Shown here piece after piece: positions 44,323-53,721 of a stretch of 64,000 nt of DNA. The position numbers and the translations under genes were made by a program. How positions within the stretch are numbered: position 1 is the first letter of the stretch; the number at the start of each line of letters is the position of its first letter. The stretch covers positions 2,418,001-2,482,000 of the forward strand of contig NZ_LT607413.1 in assembly GCF_900091495.1 (NCBI RefSeq). The letters run 5' to 3'. The notes beneath the pieces are model-generated. The model did not search any database, was not told the DNA's origin, and was given only the letters and a program-made list of their open reading frames with translations. The stretch is from Micromonospora echinospora. GTDB taxonomy: Bacteria > Actinomycetota > Actinomycetes > Mycobacteriales > Micromonosporaceae.

Positions 44323-45662
44323 ACGAGTGGATCCTGCTGGGGATCGGGCTGCTGCTCACCTTCGGCACCGGTCTCTTCGTCGCCTCCGAGTTCGCCCTGG
44401 TCAACCTCGACCGGGGTGACCTCGAGGCACGCCAGGCACGTGGTGAGCGCCGGCTGGGCCCGACGATCGCGGCGTTGAAGATCACGTCGACGCATCTGTC
44501 GAGCGCCCAGCTCGGTATCTCCCTGACCACCCTGCTCACCGGGTACACCTTCGAGCCGGCGGTCAGCGCGCTGCTCGCCGACCCGCTCGGGGCGGCCGGT
44601 GTGCCGGAAACGGCGGTTCCTGCGGTCGGAGCGGTCGTCGGCATCCTCCTGGCGACGCTCTTCTCCATGGTGATCGGTGAACTCGTGCCGAAGAACTTCG
44701 CGCTTGCGGTACCCCGCCAGACGGCGAAGGTCGTGGTGCCGTTCCAGGCACTGTTCACCACCGTCCTGAAACCCGTGATCGTGCTCTTCAACAACACCGC
44801 CAACGCGGTGATCCGTGCCTTCGGCATCGAACCGAAGGAGGAGTTGTCCGCCGCACGAACCGCCGAGGAACTGAGCGCGCTGCTGCGGCACTCCGCCCGA
44901 GCCGGTGTGCTCGACCCGGAACACGCGACACTGCTGGACCGCACGCTGCGCTTCTCCGACCGGGACGCCTCGGACGTCATGACCCCTCGGGTCCGGATGA
45001 CGGCAGTCGACGCCACCACGACCGCCAGCGAGATCATCTCCCGGTCCGTGACCACCGGTCTGTCGCGATTCCCGGTCATCGGCCGGGACATCGACGACCT
45101 CATCGGGGTGCTGCACGTCAAGCACGCCTTCGCCGTCCCGGCCGCCGAACGGGACGGCGTCCGCGCCCGTGACCTGATGGTCGAGCCGCTGCGGGTACCC
45201 GAGACGATGGACCTCGACGGGCTGCTGCCCGCCCTGCGGAGTGGGGGACTCCAGTTCGCGGTCGTCTACGACGAGCACGGCGGCACCGCCGGCATCGTCA
45301 CCCTCGAGGACCTGGTCGAGGAGATCATCGGTGACCTGGAGGACGAACACGACCGCGCCCGCACCGTCGTGCTGCGGCGCGGCGAGTCGATCGTGTTCGA
45401 CGCCTCGCTCCGCCCCGACGAACTGTTCGAACGGACCAGGATCACGGTCCCGGAGGACGACGACTACGACACGGTGGCCGGCTTCGTCACCGCTCGCCTC
45501 AACCGGTTCCCCGAGGTCGGCGACGAGGTGGCCATCGAGGGCGGGGTCCTGCGCGTGGAGCACCTCCACGGTGTTCAGGTCGACCGACTGAGGTTCCTCC
45601 CCACGGGGACGCCGGCCGAGGTCGGGCACAACGCGGGCCGTACGGGAGAGAAGATCCGATGA
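44319..45662 (+). CDS. CNNM/hemolysin-C-type transporter
   Basis: The 447-residue protein has the same order as its neighbours: a DUF21 membrane domain (FVASEFALVNLDRGDLEARQ, SMVIGELVPKNFALAVPRQT), CBS pair (DRDASDVMTPRVRMTAVDAT, FAVVYDEHGGTAGIVTLEDL) and CorC_HlyC domain (YDTVAGFVTARLNRFPEVGD). All conserved parts are present, so it should be functional. It overlaps the next gene by four bases. The pair resembles the tandem CNNM genes of other actinobacteria, probably forming a heteromer for Mg2+ handling. Confidence 0.92.
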   Translation: MNEWILLGIGLLLTFGTGLFVASEFALVNLDRGDLEARQARGERRLGPTIAALKITSTHLSSAQLGISLTTLLTGYTFEPAVSALLADPLGAAGVPETAVPAVGAVVGILLATLFSMVIGELVPKNFALAVPRQTAKVVVPFQALFTTVLKPVIVLFNNTANAVIRAFGIEPKEELSAARTAEELSALLRHSARAGVLDPEHATLLDRTLRFSDRDASDVMTPRVRMTAVDATTTASEIISRSVTTGLSRFPVIGRDIDDLIGVLHVKHAFAVPAAERDGVRARDLMVEPLRVPETMDLDGLLPALRSGGLQFAVVYDEHGGTAGIVTLEDLVEEIIGDLEDEHDRARTVVLRRGESIVFDASLRPDELFERTRITVPEDDDYDTVAGFVTARLNRFPEVGDEVAIEGGVLRVEHLHGVQVDRLRFLPTGTPAEVGHNAGRTGEKIR

Positions 45663-46693
45663 GCGAGTACCTGCCCGGCATCGTCTGGCTCGTCGTCCTG
45701 CTGGTGGTCAACGCGTTCTTCGTGGGCGCGGAGTTCGCGGTGATCTCCGCGCGGCGCTCCCAGATCGAGCCCAAGGCCCTGGCCGGAAGCCGGGCCGCCA
45801 AGACGACGCTCTGGGCCATGGAGCACGCCACCCTGATGCTGGCGACCAGTCAGCTCGGCATCACCGTCTGTTCGCTGCTCATCCTGAACGTCTCCGAGCC
45901 GGCCATCCACCACCTGCTGGAGATCCCGCTCGCCAACACTCCGCTCTCACCCGAGGCGGTCACCGTTCTCGCCTTCGCCGTCGCGCTCGTGCTGGTCACC
46001 TTCCTGCACGTGGTGTTCGGCGAGATGGTCCCGAAGAACATCTCGTTCTCCGTGCCGACCCGGGCGGCACTCGTCCTCGCCCCGCCGCTGGTGTTCGTCG
46101 CCCGAATCTTCAAGCCGATCATCTGGAGCCTGAACGGGGTCGCCAACGGCATCCTCCGACTCTTCCGGGTGACGCCCAAGGACGAGGCCACCAGCACCTA
46201 CAACCTGGACGAGGTGGCGACCATCGTGAAGCAGTCGACCCGTGAGGGCGTGCTCGTCGACGGTTCGGGGACGCTGACCGCAGCCTTCGAGTTCACCGCG
46301 AAGACCGTCGGCGACGTGGAGGTCCCCCTCGGGAACCTGGTCGTTCTACCGATGTCCGTGACTCCGGCGGAGATCCAGCAGGCGGTAGCCGTGCACGGAT
46401 ACTCCCGCTACCTGCTCACCGACAACGGTGGACCCAGCGGGTACCTGCACATCAAGGACGTCATGGACCTGACCGGCAACGCCTACACCGCTGCCGTTCC
46501 GGGCAGACGCGTCCGCAAGCTCGCTGCCGTACCCCGCAGCAGCGAGCTCGAAGACGCCCTGGCGACGCTCCGTAGGAGCGGTACCCACATCGCCCAGGTC
46601 CTCGACGAGCGGGCAGAGGTGACCGGCGTCATCTTCCTTGAGGACATCATCGAGGAACTCGTCGGCGAGGTACAGGACGCGACCACCCGCTGA
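45659..46693 (+). CDS. CNNM/hemolysin-C-type transporter lacking the CorC tail
   Basis: The 344-residue protein has the DUF21 membrane domain (FFVGAEFAVISARRSQIEPK, FLHVVFGEMVPKNISFSVPT) and a CBS pair whose end reads IAQVLDERAEVTGVIFLEDI. The sequence ends there, so the CorC_HlyC domain of its neighbours is absent; this matches the shorter partner seen in tandem actinobacterial pairs. It is co-translated with the preceding gene through an ATGA overlap, and a strong terminator follows. Confidence 0.92.
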   Translation: MSEYLPGIVWLVVLLVVNAFFVGAEFAVISARRSQIEPKALAGSRAAKTTLWAMEHATLMLATSQLGITVCSLLILNVSEPAIHHLLEIPLANTPLSPEAVTVLAFAVALVLVTFLHVVFGEMVPKNISFSVPTRAALVLAPPLVFVARIFKPIIWSLNGVANGILRLFRVTPKDEATSTYNLDEVATIVKQSTREGVLVDGSGTLTAAFEFTAKTVGDVEVPLGNLVVLPMSVTPAEIQQAVAVHGYSRYLLTDNGGPSGYLHIKDVMDLTGNAYTAAVPGRRVRKLAAVPRSSELEDALATLRRSGTHIAQVLDERAEVTGVIFLEDIIEELVGEVQDATTR

Positions 46694-46702
46694 CGACGGG
46701 TC

Positions 46703-46748
46703 CCGTGGCCTGTTCCGGAGGCTGCCCGGCCTCCGGAACAGGCCACGG
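46703..46748. terminator. 20-bp perfect hairpin terminator
   Basis: The arms at 46703-46722 and 46729-46748 are exact reverse complements around a six-base loop. The hairpin stands between the convergent CNNM and ABC-F genes and probably stops both. Confidence 0.85.
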
Positions 46749-46777
46749 TGACGCCGTGGGGTCGCTCTCGTCGGTGG

Positions 46778-48415
46778 TCACGCGCCGTCAGGCGCGGGGA
46801 TCTCGCGTAGTCGGCCGCCGTCGAGGCGCAGCCACCGCTGCACGCCGATGTCGGCGAGGAACCGTTCGTCGTGGCTGACCACCACGGACGCACCCCGGTA
46901 CGCGGTGAGGGCGCTCTCCAATTGGCCCACGCTGACCAGGTCGAGGTTGTTCGTGGGCTCGTCGAGCAGCAGCAGATGAGGCGCCGGCTGCGCGTAGAGG
47001 ACGCAGGCGAGAGTGGCGCGCAGCCGTTCGCCACCGGAGAGCGCGCCGACCGGGAGGTGCGCCCGGGCGCCGCGGAACAGGAAGCGGGCCAGCAGGTTCA
47101 TCCGCTCGGCCTCCGGCCGGTCGGGGGCGTACGCGGTGAAGTTCTCCGCGACCGTCCGGTCCGGATCCAGCAGGTCCAGGCGCTGGGAGAGGTAGGCGAC
47201 GCGGCCCTCGGCGCGGCGTACCTGCCCGGCGTCCGGTTCGAGATCACCGTGCAGCAGCCGTAGCAGGGTGGACTTGCCGGCGCCGTTGGGCCCGGTCAGC
47301 GCGATCCGTTCCGGACCCCGGATGGTCAGGTCGACACCGTCGTCGGCGAAGACCGGCCGGCCGCCGTGATGGAGCTGCATCCGTTCCGCCGCCACGACGG
47401 TGCGTCCGGCGGGAACGGTGGTGTCGGGCAGCTCCAGGGTGAGAACCTGCTCGTCGCGCAGCGACCGGCTGGCTTCGTCGAGCCGGCTCTGGGCCTCGCT
47501 GACCCGGTTGGCGTGGGCCTGCCGTGCCCGGCCGGCCGACTCCTGGGCGCTGCGCTTGAGCCCGCCGGCGACGATCCGGGCCAGGCCCGCGTTGCCGAGG
47601 TTGCGGGCGGCGTTGCTGGCCCGCCGGTCGGCCCGCTCCCGGGCCTGTTGCATCTCCCGCTTCTCCCGCTTCACCTCCTGCTCGGCGCTGCGTACGGTGC
47701 GCTCGGCCGCTTCGCGTGCCGTCCGCGCCGCTTCCTCGTACGCGGTGAAGTTCCCGCCGAACAGGTGCACCTCGCCACGGTCGAGTTCGGCGATCCGGTC
47801 CATCCGGTCCAGCAGGAGCCGGTCGTGGCTGACCAGCAGCAGGCACCCGGGCCAGTCCGCCAGTACCGCGTACAGCCGGTGCCGGGCGTCGATGTCGAGG
47901 TTGTTGGTCGGCTCGTCCAGCAGCAGCACGTCCGGACGCTTGAGCAGTTGGGCCGCCAGGCCGAGGGAGACCACCTGCCCGCCGCTGAGCGTGTGCAGGC
48001 GTCGCTCCAAGGTCACGTCACCGAGGCCGAGCCGGTCGAGTTCGGCCCGGCTGCGCTCCTCGACGTCCCAGTCGTCCCCGACGGCGGTGAAGTGTTCCTC
48101 CGCCGCGTCGCCCGCCTCGATGGCCCGCAGCGCCGCGAGTGTCGCGTCGACACCGAGCACCTCGGCGACGGTCAGGTCACCGGCGAGGGGAAGGTTCTGC
48201 GGTAGGTAGCCGAGCACGCCGTCGACCGTCACGGCGCCCCCGGTCGGGGTGAGGTTGCCGGCGATCAGGCGGAGCAGGGTGGTCTTGCCGGCACCGTTCG
48301 GCGCCACCAGACCGGTGCGGCCCGGCGGCACGGTGAAGGAGAGGTCGGAGAAGACCGGGGTGTCGTCCGGCCAGGAAAAGGACAGGTTCGTGCAGATGAC
48401 GCAGGCGTCGGACAT
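46778..48415 (-). CDS. ABC-F family ATPase
   Basis: The 545-residue protein has two ABC domains and no membrane segment. Walker A motifs are GLVAPNGAGKTTLLRL and ALTGPNGAGKSTLLRL, signature motifs LSGGQVVSLGLA and LSGGERLRATLA, and Walker B VLLLDEPTNNLD and LLLLDEPTNNLD. A charged linker (EQEVKREKREMQQARERADR) lies between them. ABC-F proteins act on the ribosome E site, and several protect against antibiotics. Which one applies here is unknown. GAGG lies eight bases before the ATG. A 70-codon upstream frame (from 48477) overlaps its start. Confidence 0.92.
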   Translation of the reverse strand: MSDACVICTNLSFSWPDDTPVFSDLSFTVPPGRTGLVAPNGAGKTTLLRLIAGNLTPTGGAVTVDGVLGYLPQNLPLAGDLTVAEVLGVDATLAALRAIEAGDAAEEHFTAVGDDWDVEERSRAELDRLGLGDVTLERRLHTLSGGQVVSLGLAAQLLKRPDVLLLDEPTNNLDIDARHRLYAVLADWPGCLLLVSHDRLLLDRMDRIAELDRGEVHLFGGNFTAYEEAARTAREAAERTVRSAEQEVKREKREMQQARERADRRASNAARNLGNAGLARIVAGGLKRSAQESAGRARQAHANRVSEAQSRLDEASRSLRDEQVLTLELPDTTVPAGRTVVAAERMQLHHGGRPVFADDGVDLTIRGPERIALTGPNGAGKSTLLRLLHGDLEPDAGQVRRAEGRVAYLSQRLDLLDPDRTVAENFTAYAPDRPEAERMNLLARFLFRGARAHLPVGALSGGERLRATLACVLYAQPAPHLLLLDEPTNNLDLVSVGQLESALTAYRGASVVVSHDERFLADIGVQRWLRLDGGRLREIPAPDGA

Positions 48416-48781
48416 GGAAAGACCTCGGGGAGAAGCCGGGAACGCGACAGGCGCCCCGGTCGGGCAGACAGGAGCATGACGAGACAGGCCGCCCCGGCAC
48501 CGGCCGGCGGGCGGTGGGGCCGCTCACCCCGAGATGTCGTCGTCCCCCGTCACCATGTGATCTGCTCCCTGGTTTCCTCGTTGCGGTCTCCGCCGCCCTG
48601 CCAGCCTAGCAACCGTCCGGATCCGCCGGTACCGTGCGAGCCCATCCGCCGACAGGGCTGATCCGGCGGTCCGACTGTGCCGAACGGGCAGCTGGGGGCA
48701 GCCGTCGGCCTCTTTCTTTGATCTAATCCGCTCGCTGGAGCACCTTCACCGCGACGGGGTCAGGATCAAGGAGAGCTCATC
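48416..48781. other. Leader of the ABC-F gene and promoter of the SDR gene
   Basis: It contains a minus-strand upstream frame starting MLLSARPGRLSRSRLLPEVF at 48477 that overlaps the ABC-F start in another frame. GC-rich inverted segments lie near 48482-48530. Antibiotic-resistance ABC-F genes are often controlled by such leaders; whether this one is, is not shown. AAGGAGAG at 48768-48775 serves the SDR gene. Confidence 0.4.
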
Positions 48782-49519
48782 ATGGCCGTCCCGCAGCGTG
48801 TCGCGATCGTCACCGGAGGCTCCCAGGGCATCGGCCGCCAGGTCGTCAAGCGGTTGGCGGTGGACGGCTACGCGGTGGTGCTGAACTTCGCCACCAGCAA
48901 GGTCGAGGCGGAGCAGACGGTGGCCGAGATCGTCGCCGCCGGTGGGAACGCCATCGCGGTGCAGGCCGACGTCGCCGACGAGTTCGCGGTGGCCAGGCTC
49001 TTCGACACCGCGGAGCGGACGTACGGCGGGATCGACGTCGTGGTGAACTCGGCCGGGATCGTGGTCCATGCCCCCATGGCCGAGCTGGACCTCGCGGATC
49101 TGGACCGGGTGCACCGTACGAACATCCGCGGGACCTTCGTGGTCGACCAACAGGCGGCCCGCCGGGTCCGGCCCGGGGGCGCGATCATCAACATCTCCAG
49201 CACGACGCCCCGGCTGTCCCTGCCCGGCTACGCCGCCTATGCGGCGAGCAAGGCCGCAGTGGACGCGATCACCCTGATCCTGGCCCGTGAGTTGGGGGAA
49301 CGCGACGTCACCGTGAATGCTGTCGCACCCGGCGCCACCGCCACCGCCCTCTTCCTCAGGGGCAAGGACGAGCAGACCATTGCCCGGATGGCGGCGATGT
49401 CGCCGATGAACCGGCTCGGCGACCCCACCGAAACCGCCGACCTGGTGGCCTTCCTCGCCAGCCCGGCCGCCCGCTGGATCAACGGCCAGGTGTTGTACGT
49501 CAACGGGGCCGCCGCCTGA
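48782..49519 (+). CDS. Short-chain dehydrogenase/reductase (classical)
   Basis: The 245-residue enzyme has TGGSQGIG (cofactor loop), NSAG in DVVVNSAGIV, the catalytic Ser in INISSTTPRL and the Tyr-Lys pair in YAAYAASKAAVDA. The end VNGAAA fits classical SDRs. Cofactor preference is probably NADPH-like from the Thr-Ser region after strand 2 (NFATSK). The substrate is unknown. It stands alone between the ABC-F leader and a terminator. Confidence 0.92.
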   Translation: MAVPQRVAIVTGGSQGIGRQVVKRLAVDGYAVVLNFATSKVEAEQTVAEIVAAGGNAIAVQADVADEFAVARLFDTAERTYGGIDVVVNSAGIVVHAPMAELDLADLDRVHRTNIRGTFVVDQQAARRVRPGGAIINISSTTPRLSLPGYAAYAASKAAVDAITLILARELGERDVTVNAVAPGATATALFLRGKDEQTIARMAAMSPMNRLGDPTETADLVAFLASPAARWINGQVLYVNGAAA

Positions 49520-49562
49520 CGATTCGTTCCGCGCCTGCGCAGGTCGTCGCCGGCCACCGTGC

Positions 49563-49603
49563 GGCGGCAGCCGGATGACGTCGTCCGTCACCCGGCTGCC
49601 GCC
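49563..49603. terminator. 12-bp hairpin between convergent genes
   Basis: GGCGGCAGCCGG at 49563-49574 pairs perfectly with CCGGCTGCCGCC at 49592-49603, with five more base pairs possible inside. It separates the SDR gene (+) from the secreted-protein gene (-). Confidence 0.7.
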
Positions 49604-49659
49604 TCCAGGGGCGCAGGAACCGAGGGGTCGGCGAGCGCCCCGTCAGGCAGGGTGGTCGC

Positions 49660-51507
49660 TCAGCCTGCCGGAGTCAGCTTGAGCAACTCCCAACCGCCCT
49701 CCGGGACGCCGTCGGTCGGGTCGGTCCGCAGGTTCATCGGGTTGGCCGTACCGAGGTACAGGTTCGCACCGTCCGGAAGCATCGTGCGGAAGCCGTAGTT
49801 CAGGTGGTTGCCCAGCCCCTTGGTGTCCACCGCCGTGGCGGGCCGCAGGCTCGACTCGTACATCCACAGATCGCCGCCGTAGAGCGCCGGGTCGATCACG
49901 ATCGGATCCAGTTCGCTGCTGAGCCCCTTGGCCGCGTCGCGGAAGCCCATCTGCGCCGCGGCGTCGGGCAGCAGGTCCTTCGCGAGGTAACTCCAGTCCA
50001 TGGTGCCGATGAACAGTCGTCCGCCGGCCACCTCCATGGTCCAGGTGTAGTTGGTGTAGATGTTGCCGAAGCCGATGCGGCCGTGGAGCGCGCGGTGTCC
50101 GGTGGAGACGTACTCCCAGGCGCCCGCGCCGTTGTTCGCGGTCGCGTCGTACGCCGGCAGTTTCGCCTCGCCGTAGAGCAGGTCCACGTCTTCGAGGAGG
50201 GTGCCGAACCGCTTGCCCCGGAAGATGCTCACCGCGCGCTGGGAGTTCTCCAACAGCGCCCGCGCCTCGACCTCGTCCCCCGGCGGGTACACCTCGGCGA
50301 CCTTGCTCGTCGACTTCATCGGGACGTGCATCGTGCCCCAGTAGAGGTACCCGTCGTACGACATGAGGGCACCGAGGCCGTACGTGCCGGCGATGATCGG
50401 GTCCGGCTCGTAGGAGGACGCGCTCCACACCAGCTTCCAGCGTCCGGTGTCGCCCGCCGTCAGGCCGGGCTCTCCCTCTGCCAGCGGTGGGCTCATCCAC
50501 ACCCCGGCGACTCCGGGATCCGCCTCCTCGACCGGCTTGATGCCGACGAGGCCGAGCAGCGACCCGGTGAGGTTTCCGATCAGGCCGGAACCACGGGCCG
50601 TCGAACCGGCGGCGAGGGCACCACCGCTCGCCGCCGACCAGGTGCTGACGAAGATCCGCCCCTCGTGCACGGCCAGGTCGGCCACCTGGGCGGCCAGTTG
50701 CCCGACCTCGACGAAGTTGAACGGGTTCGTGCGGTCCCCGGCCCACCGCAGGACGTACCCGCCCTCGCGGCCGTTCGCGCCGACCCCCACACCGGCGTAG
50801 AGCACGTTGTCGGCGACCACGAAGTTGCGGATGTTGCCGTACTTGGCGAAGCTCGTCGAGCCGAGGTACTGCCCGGTCGCCGTGTCGAACGCGAACATGT
50901 TGACCGACTGCCCGAGGGCGGGCCCGGCCAGGATGACGACTCCCTGGTGCGTCGCGCCGGCCCGCAGCCCCAGGGTCCGCCGCAGCCGGGAGGTGTCGTC
51001 GGCGGAGGCGTTCTTGATGTCGTCCGTCTTCTCGGTCAGTACTCGGGAGGACTGGTCGTAGACGTAGGCCCGGGGATGGCGGTGGTCGCCGACGTTGGTC
51101 GGCATGGTCGGGTTCTGCCTCACGACCTGGCTCTCGGCGTACTCGCACACGTAGTCGTCGTTGAGCCGGGGGTTCGGCCGGGAGAGGGTCGTACCGCCGA
51201 CGATGCAGTTGACGTTCGCCCCGGTGCCGAACCAGAGGCGGTTGTTTGCCCGGGCGAGCGACCACACGTAGGCCTGGTTGACCTTGGCCTGGCCCTGCGC
51301 GCACGGGGGGCCGGCCGGGTAGGGCTGGCCGATCCCGTCGAAGCACTCGTCGGGGGTGGCCTTGGCGAGCAGTTCGTGCTGGAAGGTCGGGGGCGTGGAC
51401 GGCAACAGTCCCGCCGCCGCGGACGGGGTGGCGGCAAGAGCCGGCAGGACCCCGAGAACGACGACGGCGGACAGGAGCCGCCAGCGAGACTTTCTGACCC
51501 GGTGCAT
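49660..51507 (-). CDS. Large secreted protein, probable beta-propeller
   Basis: The 615-residue product has a Sec signal (RKSRWRLLSAVVVLGVLPAL, cleavage after SAAA near residue 32). The rest is beta-rich with repeated W/Y-G-T strands, such as ANNRLWFGTGANVN, DGYLYWGTMHVPM and GGRLFIGTMDWSYL, suggesting blades of a propeller. Four cysteines lie near the N-terminus (DECFDG, PPCAQG, NCIVGG, VCEYAE) and may pair. No catalytic motif was recognised. The ATG at 51507 has GAGGG/AAAGG upstream; a 29-residue Arg-rich extension is rejected. Confidence 0.72.
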   Translation of the reverse strand: MHRVRKSRWRLLSAVVVLGVLPALAATPSAAAGLLPSTPPTFQHELLAKATPDECFDGIGQPYPAGPPCAQGQAKVNQAYVWSLARANNRLWFGTGANVNCIVGGTTLSRPNPRLNDDYVCEYAESQVVRQNPTMPTNVGDHRHPRAYVYDQSSRVLTEKTDDIKNASADDTSRLRRTLGLRAGATHQGVVILAGPALGQSVNMFAFDTATGQYLGSTSFAKYGNIRNFVVADNVLYAGVGVGANGREGGYVLRWAGDRTNPFNFVEVGQLAAQVADLAVHEGRIFVSTWSAASGGALAAGSTARGSGLIGNLTGSLLGLVGIKPVEEADPGVAGVWMSPPLAEGEPGLTAGDTGRWKLVWSASSYEPDPIIAGTYGLGALMSYDGYLYWGTMHVPMKSTSKVAEVYPPGDEVEARALLENSQRAVSIFRGKRFGTLLEDVDLLYGEAKLPAYDATANNGAGAWEYVSTGHRALHGRIGFGNIYTNYTWTMEVAGGRLFIGTMDWSYLAKDLLPDAAAQMGFRDAAKGLSSELDPIVIDPALYGGDLWMYESSLRPATAVDTKGLGNHLNYGFRTMLPDGANLYLGTANPMNLRTDPTDGVPEGGWELLKLTPAG

Positions 51508-51917
51508 CCTTTTCCCTCTCTTTCGACGCGGTGCGCCCGCGCCGATATATCGACGTGCATCGGCCCGGTGGTCCGTGCGCCGTGACGGGATCACGGACGT
51601 CGGTGTGTGGGCACCCGCGAGCGCCGCCCGTCACGGGGCAGGCGGTCGCACGGCGGACGACTGGGCTGAATAGCTTGATGTCGATCTCAAGTGTCCACAG
51701 CGTACTAGCGCCCGAAACTCCTGTCAGCAATCCACTGTGGATGCGTCGACGGTGGCCGCCGATAAGGTGAAAAGCGGTCCTGTTCGCTGATGACTGCGGG
51801 TTTGCGCGATATCAGTGAGGTTGGGTCCGGCGCCGTTCGCGGTGCGACTTCCGTCCGTCGGGCAGCAGGGCCCGACCGGCCCGCTGCCACCGGTCGCCGT
51901 CGACGCAACCGCCAGCG

Positions 51918-51962
51918 GTCCCACTGCCGGACGTCCCGCTGCCGGCGGTCCCACTGCCGGCG
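51918..51962. repeat. Three 15-bp tandem repeats
   Basis: Three copies of GTCCCRCTGCCGGMS lie at 51918-51932, 51933-51947 and 51948-51962. In one plus frame they would encode VPLPD or VPLPA. Confidence 0.7.
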
Positions 51963-51963
51963 G

Positions 51964-52052
51964 GTGCGCCGAGATCGTCACCGGTTTGGCGGCGGCGTGG
52001 AACCGTGCGCCGAGATCGTCACCGGTCCGGCGGCGTCGTGGAACCGTGCGCC
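51964..52052. repeat. Two 41-bp direct repeats plus a partial third
   Basis: The unit starting GTGCGCCGAGATCGTCACCG occurs at 51964-52004 and 52005-52045 with few differences. A third copy breaks off after seven bases. Confidence 0.75.
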
Positions 52053-52343
52053 GGTGAGGTTCCCGAACGTCCGCCGGCCGGTCCGGCGGGTACGACCGAG
52101 ACGGAGCGCGCGCCGCGCGAGGCGATCGAGCCGTCGTGTGCGCGAGGGTCGTGCGGTCAACGACCGATCGGACCAATGCGAACAGGGTGATGAAAACGGC
52201 CAGCGGCCACCTTTGTGGCACCTCTCGGAAGGGTTGGCGGCGTGCGTCGGCCGGGACGTTCCACGATTCGCGAAAACTCCCAGCAATGGATCAGTTCGCA
52301 TCGGCGTCGCGTATTCAAGATCCCCATTCCCGGGCTGGTGACT

Positions 52344-52352
52344 TGCTAGACT
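52344..52352 (+). promoter_or_regulatory. Possible extended -10 promoter for the sulfotransferase
   Basis: TGCTAGACT fits an extended -10 (TGN-TAGACT) about 45 bases before the start codon. No clear -35 is seen. Confidence 0.3.
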
Positions 52353-52397
52353 GCGAGGCTGGAAAAGGCGGGTCGGGTCGACGGCGCGGAAGGGTCT

Positions 52398-53393
52398 GTG
52401 GCTATGGCGGAGGTCCGACGGTACCGAACCAGGGTGTCCGACAGTGCTCGGTGGGCGGGTTTCCCGCTGCGGGACGGTGACGTGGTGATCAGCACGCCGC
52501 CGAAATGCGGGACGAGTTGGATGCAGATGCTGTGCGCTCTGCTGATCTTCGAATCGCCCGAGTTCCCCGGGCCGCTGACCGAGATCTCCCCGTGGCTCGA
52601 TGCCGTGAACCACGACCTCGCCGTCACCTTTGCGACGCTCGAAGCCCAACAGCACCGTCGCTTCATCAAGACCCACACCCCGCTCGACGGACTTCCCTTC
52701 GACGAGCGGGTCACCTATGTCGGTCAGGGCCGGGATCCGCGCGATGTCGCGATGTCCTTCGACGCGGCCAGCGCCAACATCAATCCTGCGGTCAGGGTCG
52801 CCGAGGCTGCCAGGGCCGGCATCGACCCGCGGAAGGTCCCGGCTCCGCCGGCCGACCCGCTCGAACGGTTCTGGCTGTGGGCGGACGGGGAGTTCGTCGA
52901 CGACCCGACCGGCCCGGGCGTGACCCTGGCCAACCTGGTCCACCACGTGCGGACGTTCTGGGAGCGGCGGCACGAGCCGGGGGTGGCGCTGTTCCACTAC
53001 AACGATCTCCTGACGGATCTGCCGGGCCAGCTCCGACGTCTGGCCACCGTGCTGGCGGTCGACGTCAGCGACCGGCGGGTCGAGGAGCTCGCCGCCGCGG
53101 CCACCTTCGCGCGCATGCGGGAGCGTGCCGACGAGCTGGCGCCCGGCGTCAGCGCAAAGCTCTGGCGCAGCAACCGCGAGTTCTTCCATTCCGGCACCAG
53201 TGGGCAGTGGCGCGCGCTGCTGGGTCCGTCCGACGTCCGGCGCTACCAGGACCGTCTGGCGGAACTCGCGCCTCCCGATCTCGCCGAATGGCTCCACACG
53301 GGCTGGTTGGGCTTCGGGTCGACCGGGCGTGCGGGCGGTGCGCCCGCGAACGATCACGTACGTCGTCCGGCCGATCCGGTCACCGATCGCTGA
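52398..53393 (+). CDS. Sulfotransferase
   Basis: The 331-residue enzyme has the PAPS-binding 5'-phosphosulfate loop VVISTPPKCGTSWMQMLCAL (family form TxPKSGTTW) at about residues 30-49, and the 3'-phosphate site YVGQGRDPRDVAMSFDAASA near 108-127. The C-terminal WRSNREFFHSGTSGQWRALL matches the family end. It transfers sulfate from PAPS to a hydroxyl or amine. It opens the biosynthetic cluster and likely decorates its product. The start may be the GTG at 52398 or the ATG at 52404. Confidence 0.88.
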   Translation: MAMAEVRRYRTRVSDSARWAGFPLRDGDVVISTPPKCGTSWMQMLCALLIFESPEFPGPLTEISPWLDAVNHDLAVTFATLEAQQHRRFIKTHTPLDGLPFDERVTYVGQGRDPRDVAMSFDAASANINPAVRVAEAARAGIDPRKVPAPPADPLERFWLWADGEFVDDPTGPGVTLANLVHHVRTFWERRHEPGVALFHYNDLLTDLPGQLRRLATVLAVDVSDRRVEELAAAATFARMRERADELAPGVSAKLWRSNREFFHSGTSGQWRALLGPSDVRRYQDRLAELAPPDLAEWLHTGWLGFGSTGRAGGAPANDHVRRPADPVTDR

Positions 53394-53721
53394 CAGTCCG
53401 CGCCCACCAGGAAGGTCGAGGCGCGCCTCGCCCCGAATGGTCCATTCACCCGAATGGCGACGTTCCCTTTCTGATCGGTCCGGGCCGGCGAATGATCCGT
53501 GCTGAACCGCGATTCAGGTGGCCCCGATGGTCTTTTTGTCCGCACCCATTCACGGGCGCTGGGAATCCCGCTGACCGCCTATTCTGGGCAGTCGAATAAA
53601 TGTGTCGCCAGATGCGATGAAGCGCTCCCATCCGGAGTGGCGCCGTGGCATACTCCCTGTCATTAGTCTTCCGGCGCGGCCGGATGCGCCGGAGCGGGAT
53701 CCTGCTCCACGGGAGTGAAGC
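53394..53721. other. Intergenic, P450 promoter region
   Basis: No gene is present. Short hairpins are possible (CCATTC/GAATGG near 53441-53456; CCGGCGC/GCGCCGG near 53671-53693). It is less GC-rich than its flanks around 53560-53670, consistent with a promoter. Confidence 0.4.

Larger units (their letters stand above)
51508..52397. other. 890-bp gap, no supported gene; holds short tandem repeats
   Basis: Frames on both strands are low-complexity. It holds the 15-bp and 41-bp repeats listed separately. The sulfotransferase promoter lies near its right end. Confidence 0.4.

Noticed and set aside
49804..51585. 593-codon plus frame
   Set aside because: It is antisense to the secreted propeller-like gene and rich in Arg/Gly/Val without any family pattern.
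51918..52052. Tandem repeats considered as a CRISPR array
   Set aside because: Units are directly abutting without spacers, too few, and no cas gene is nearby.
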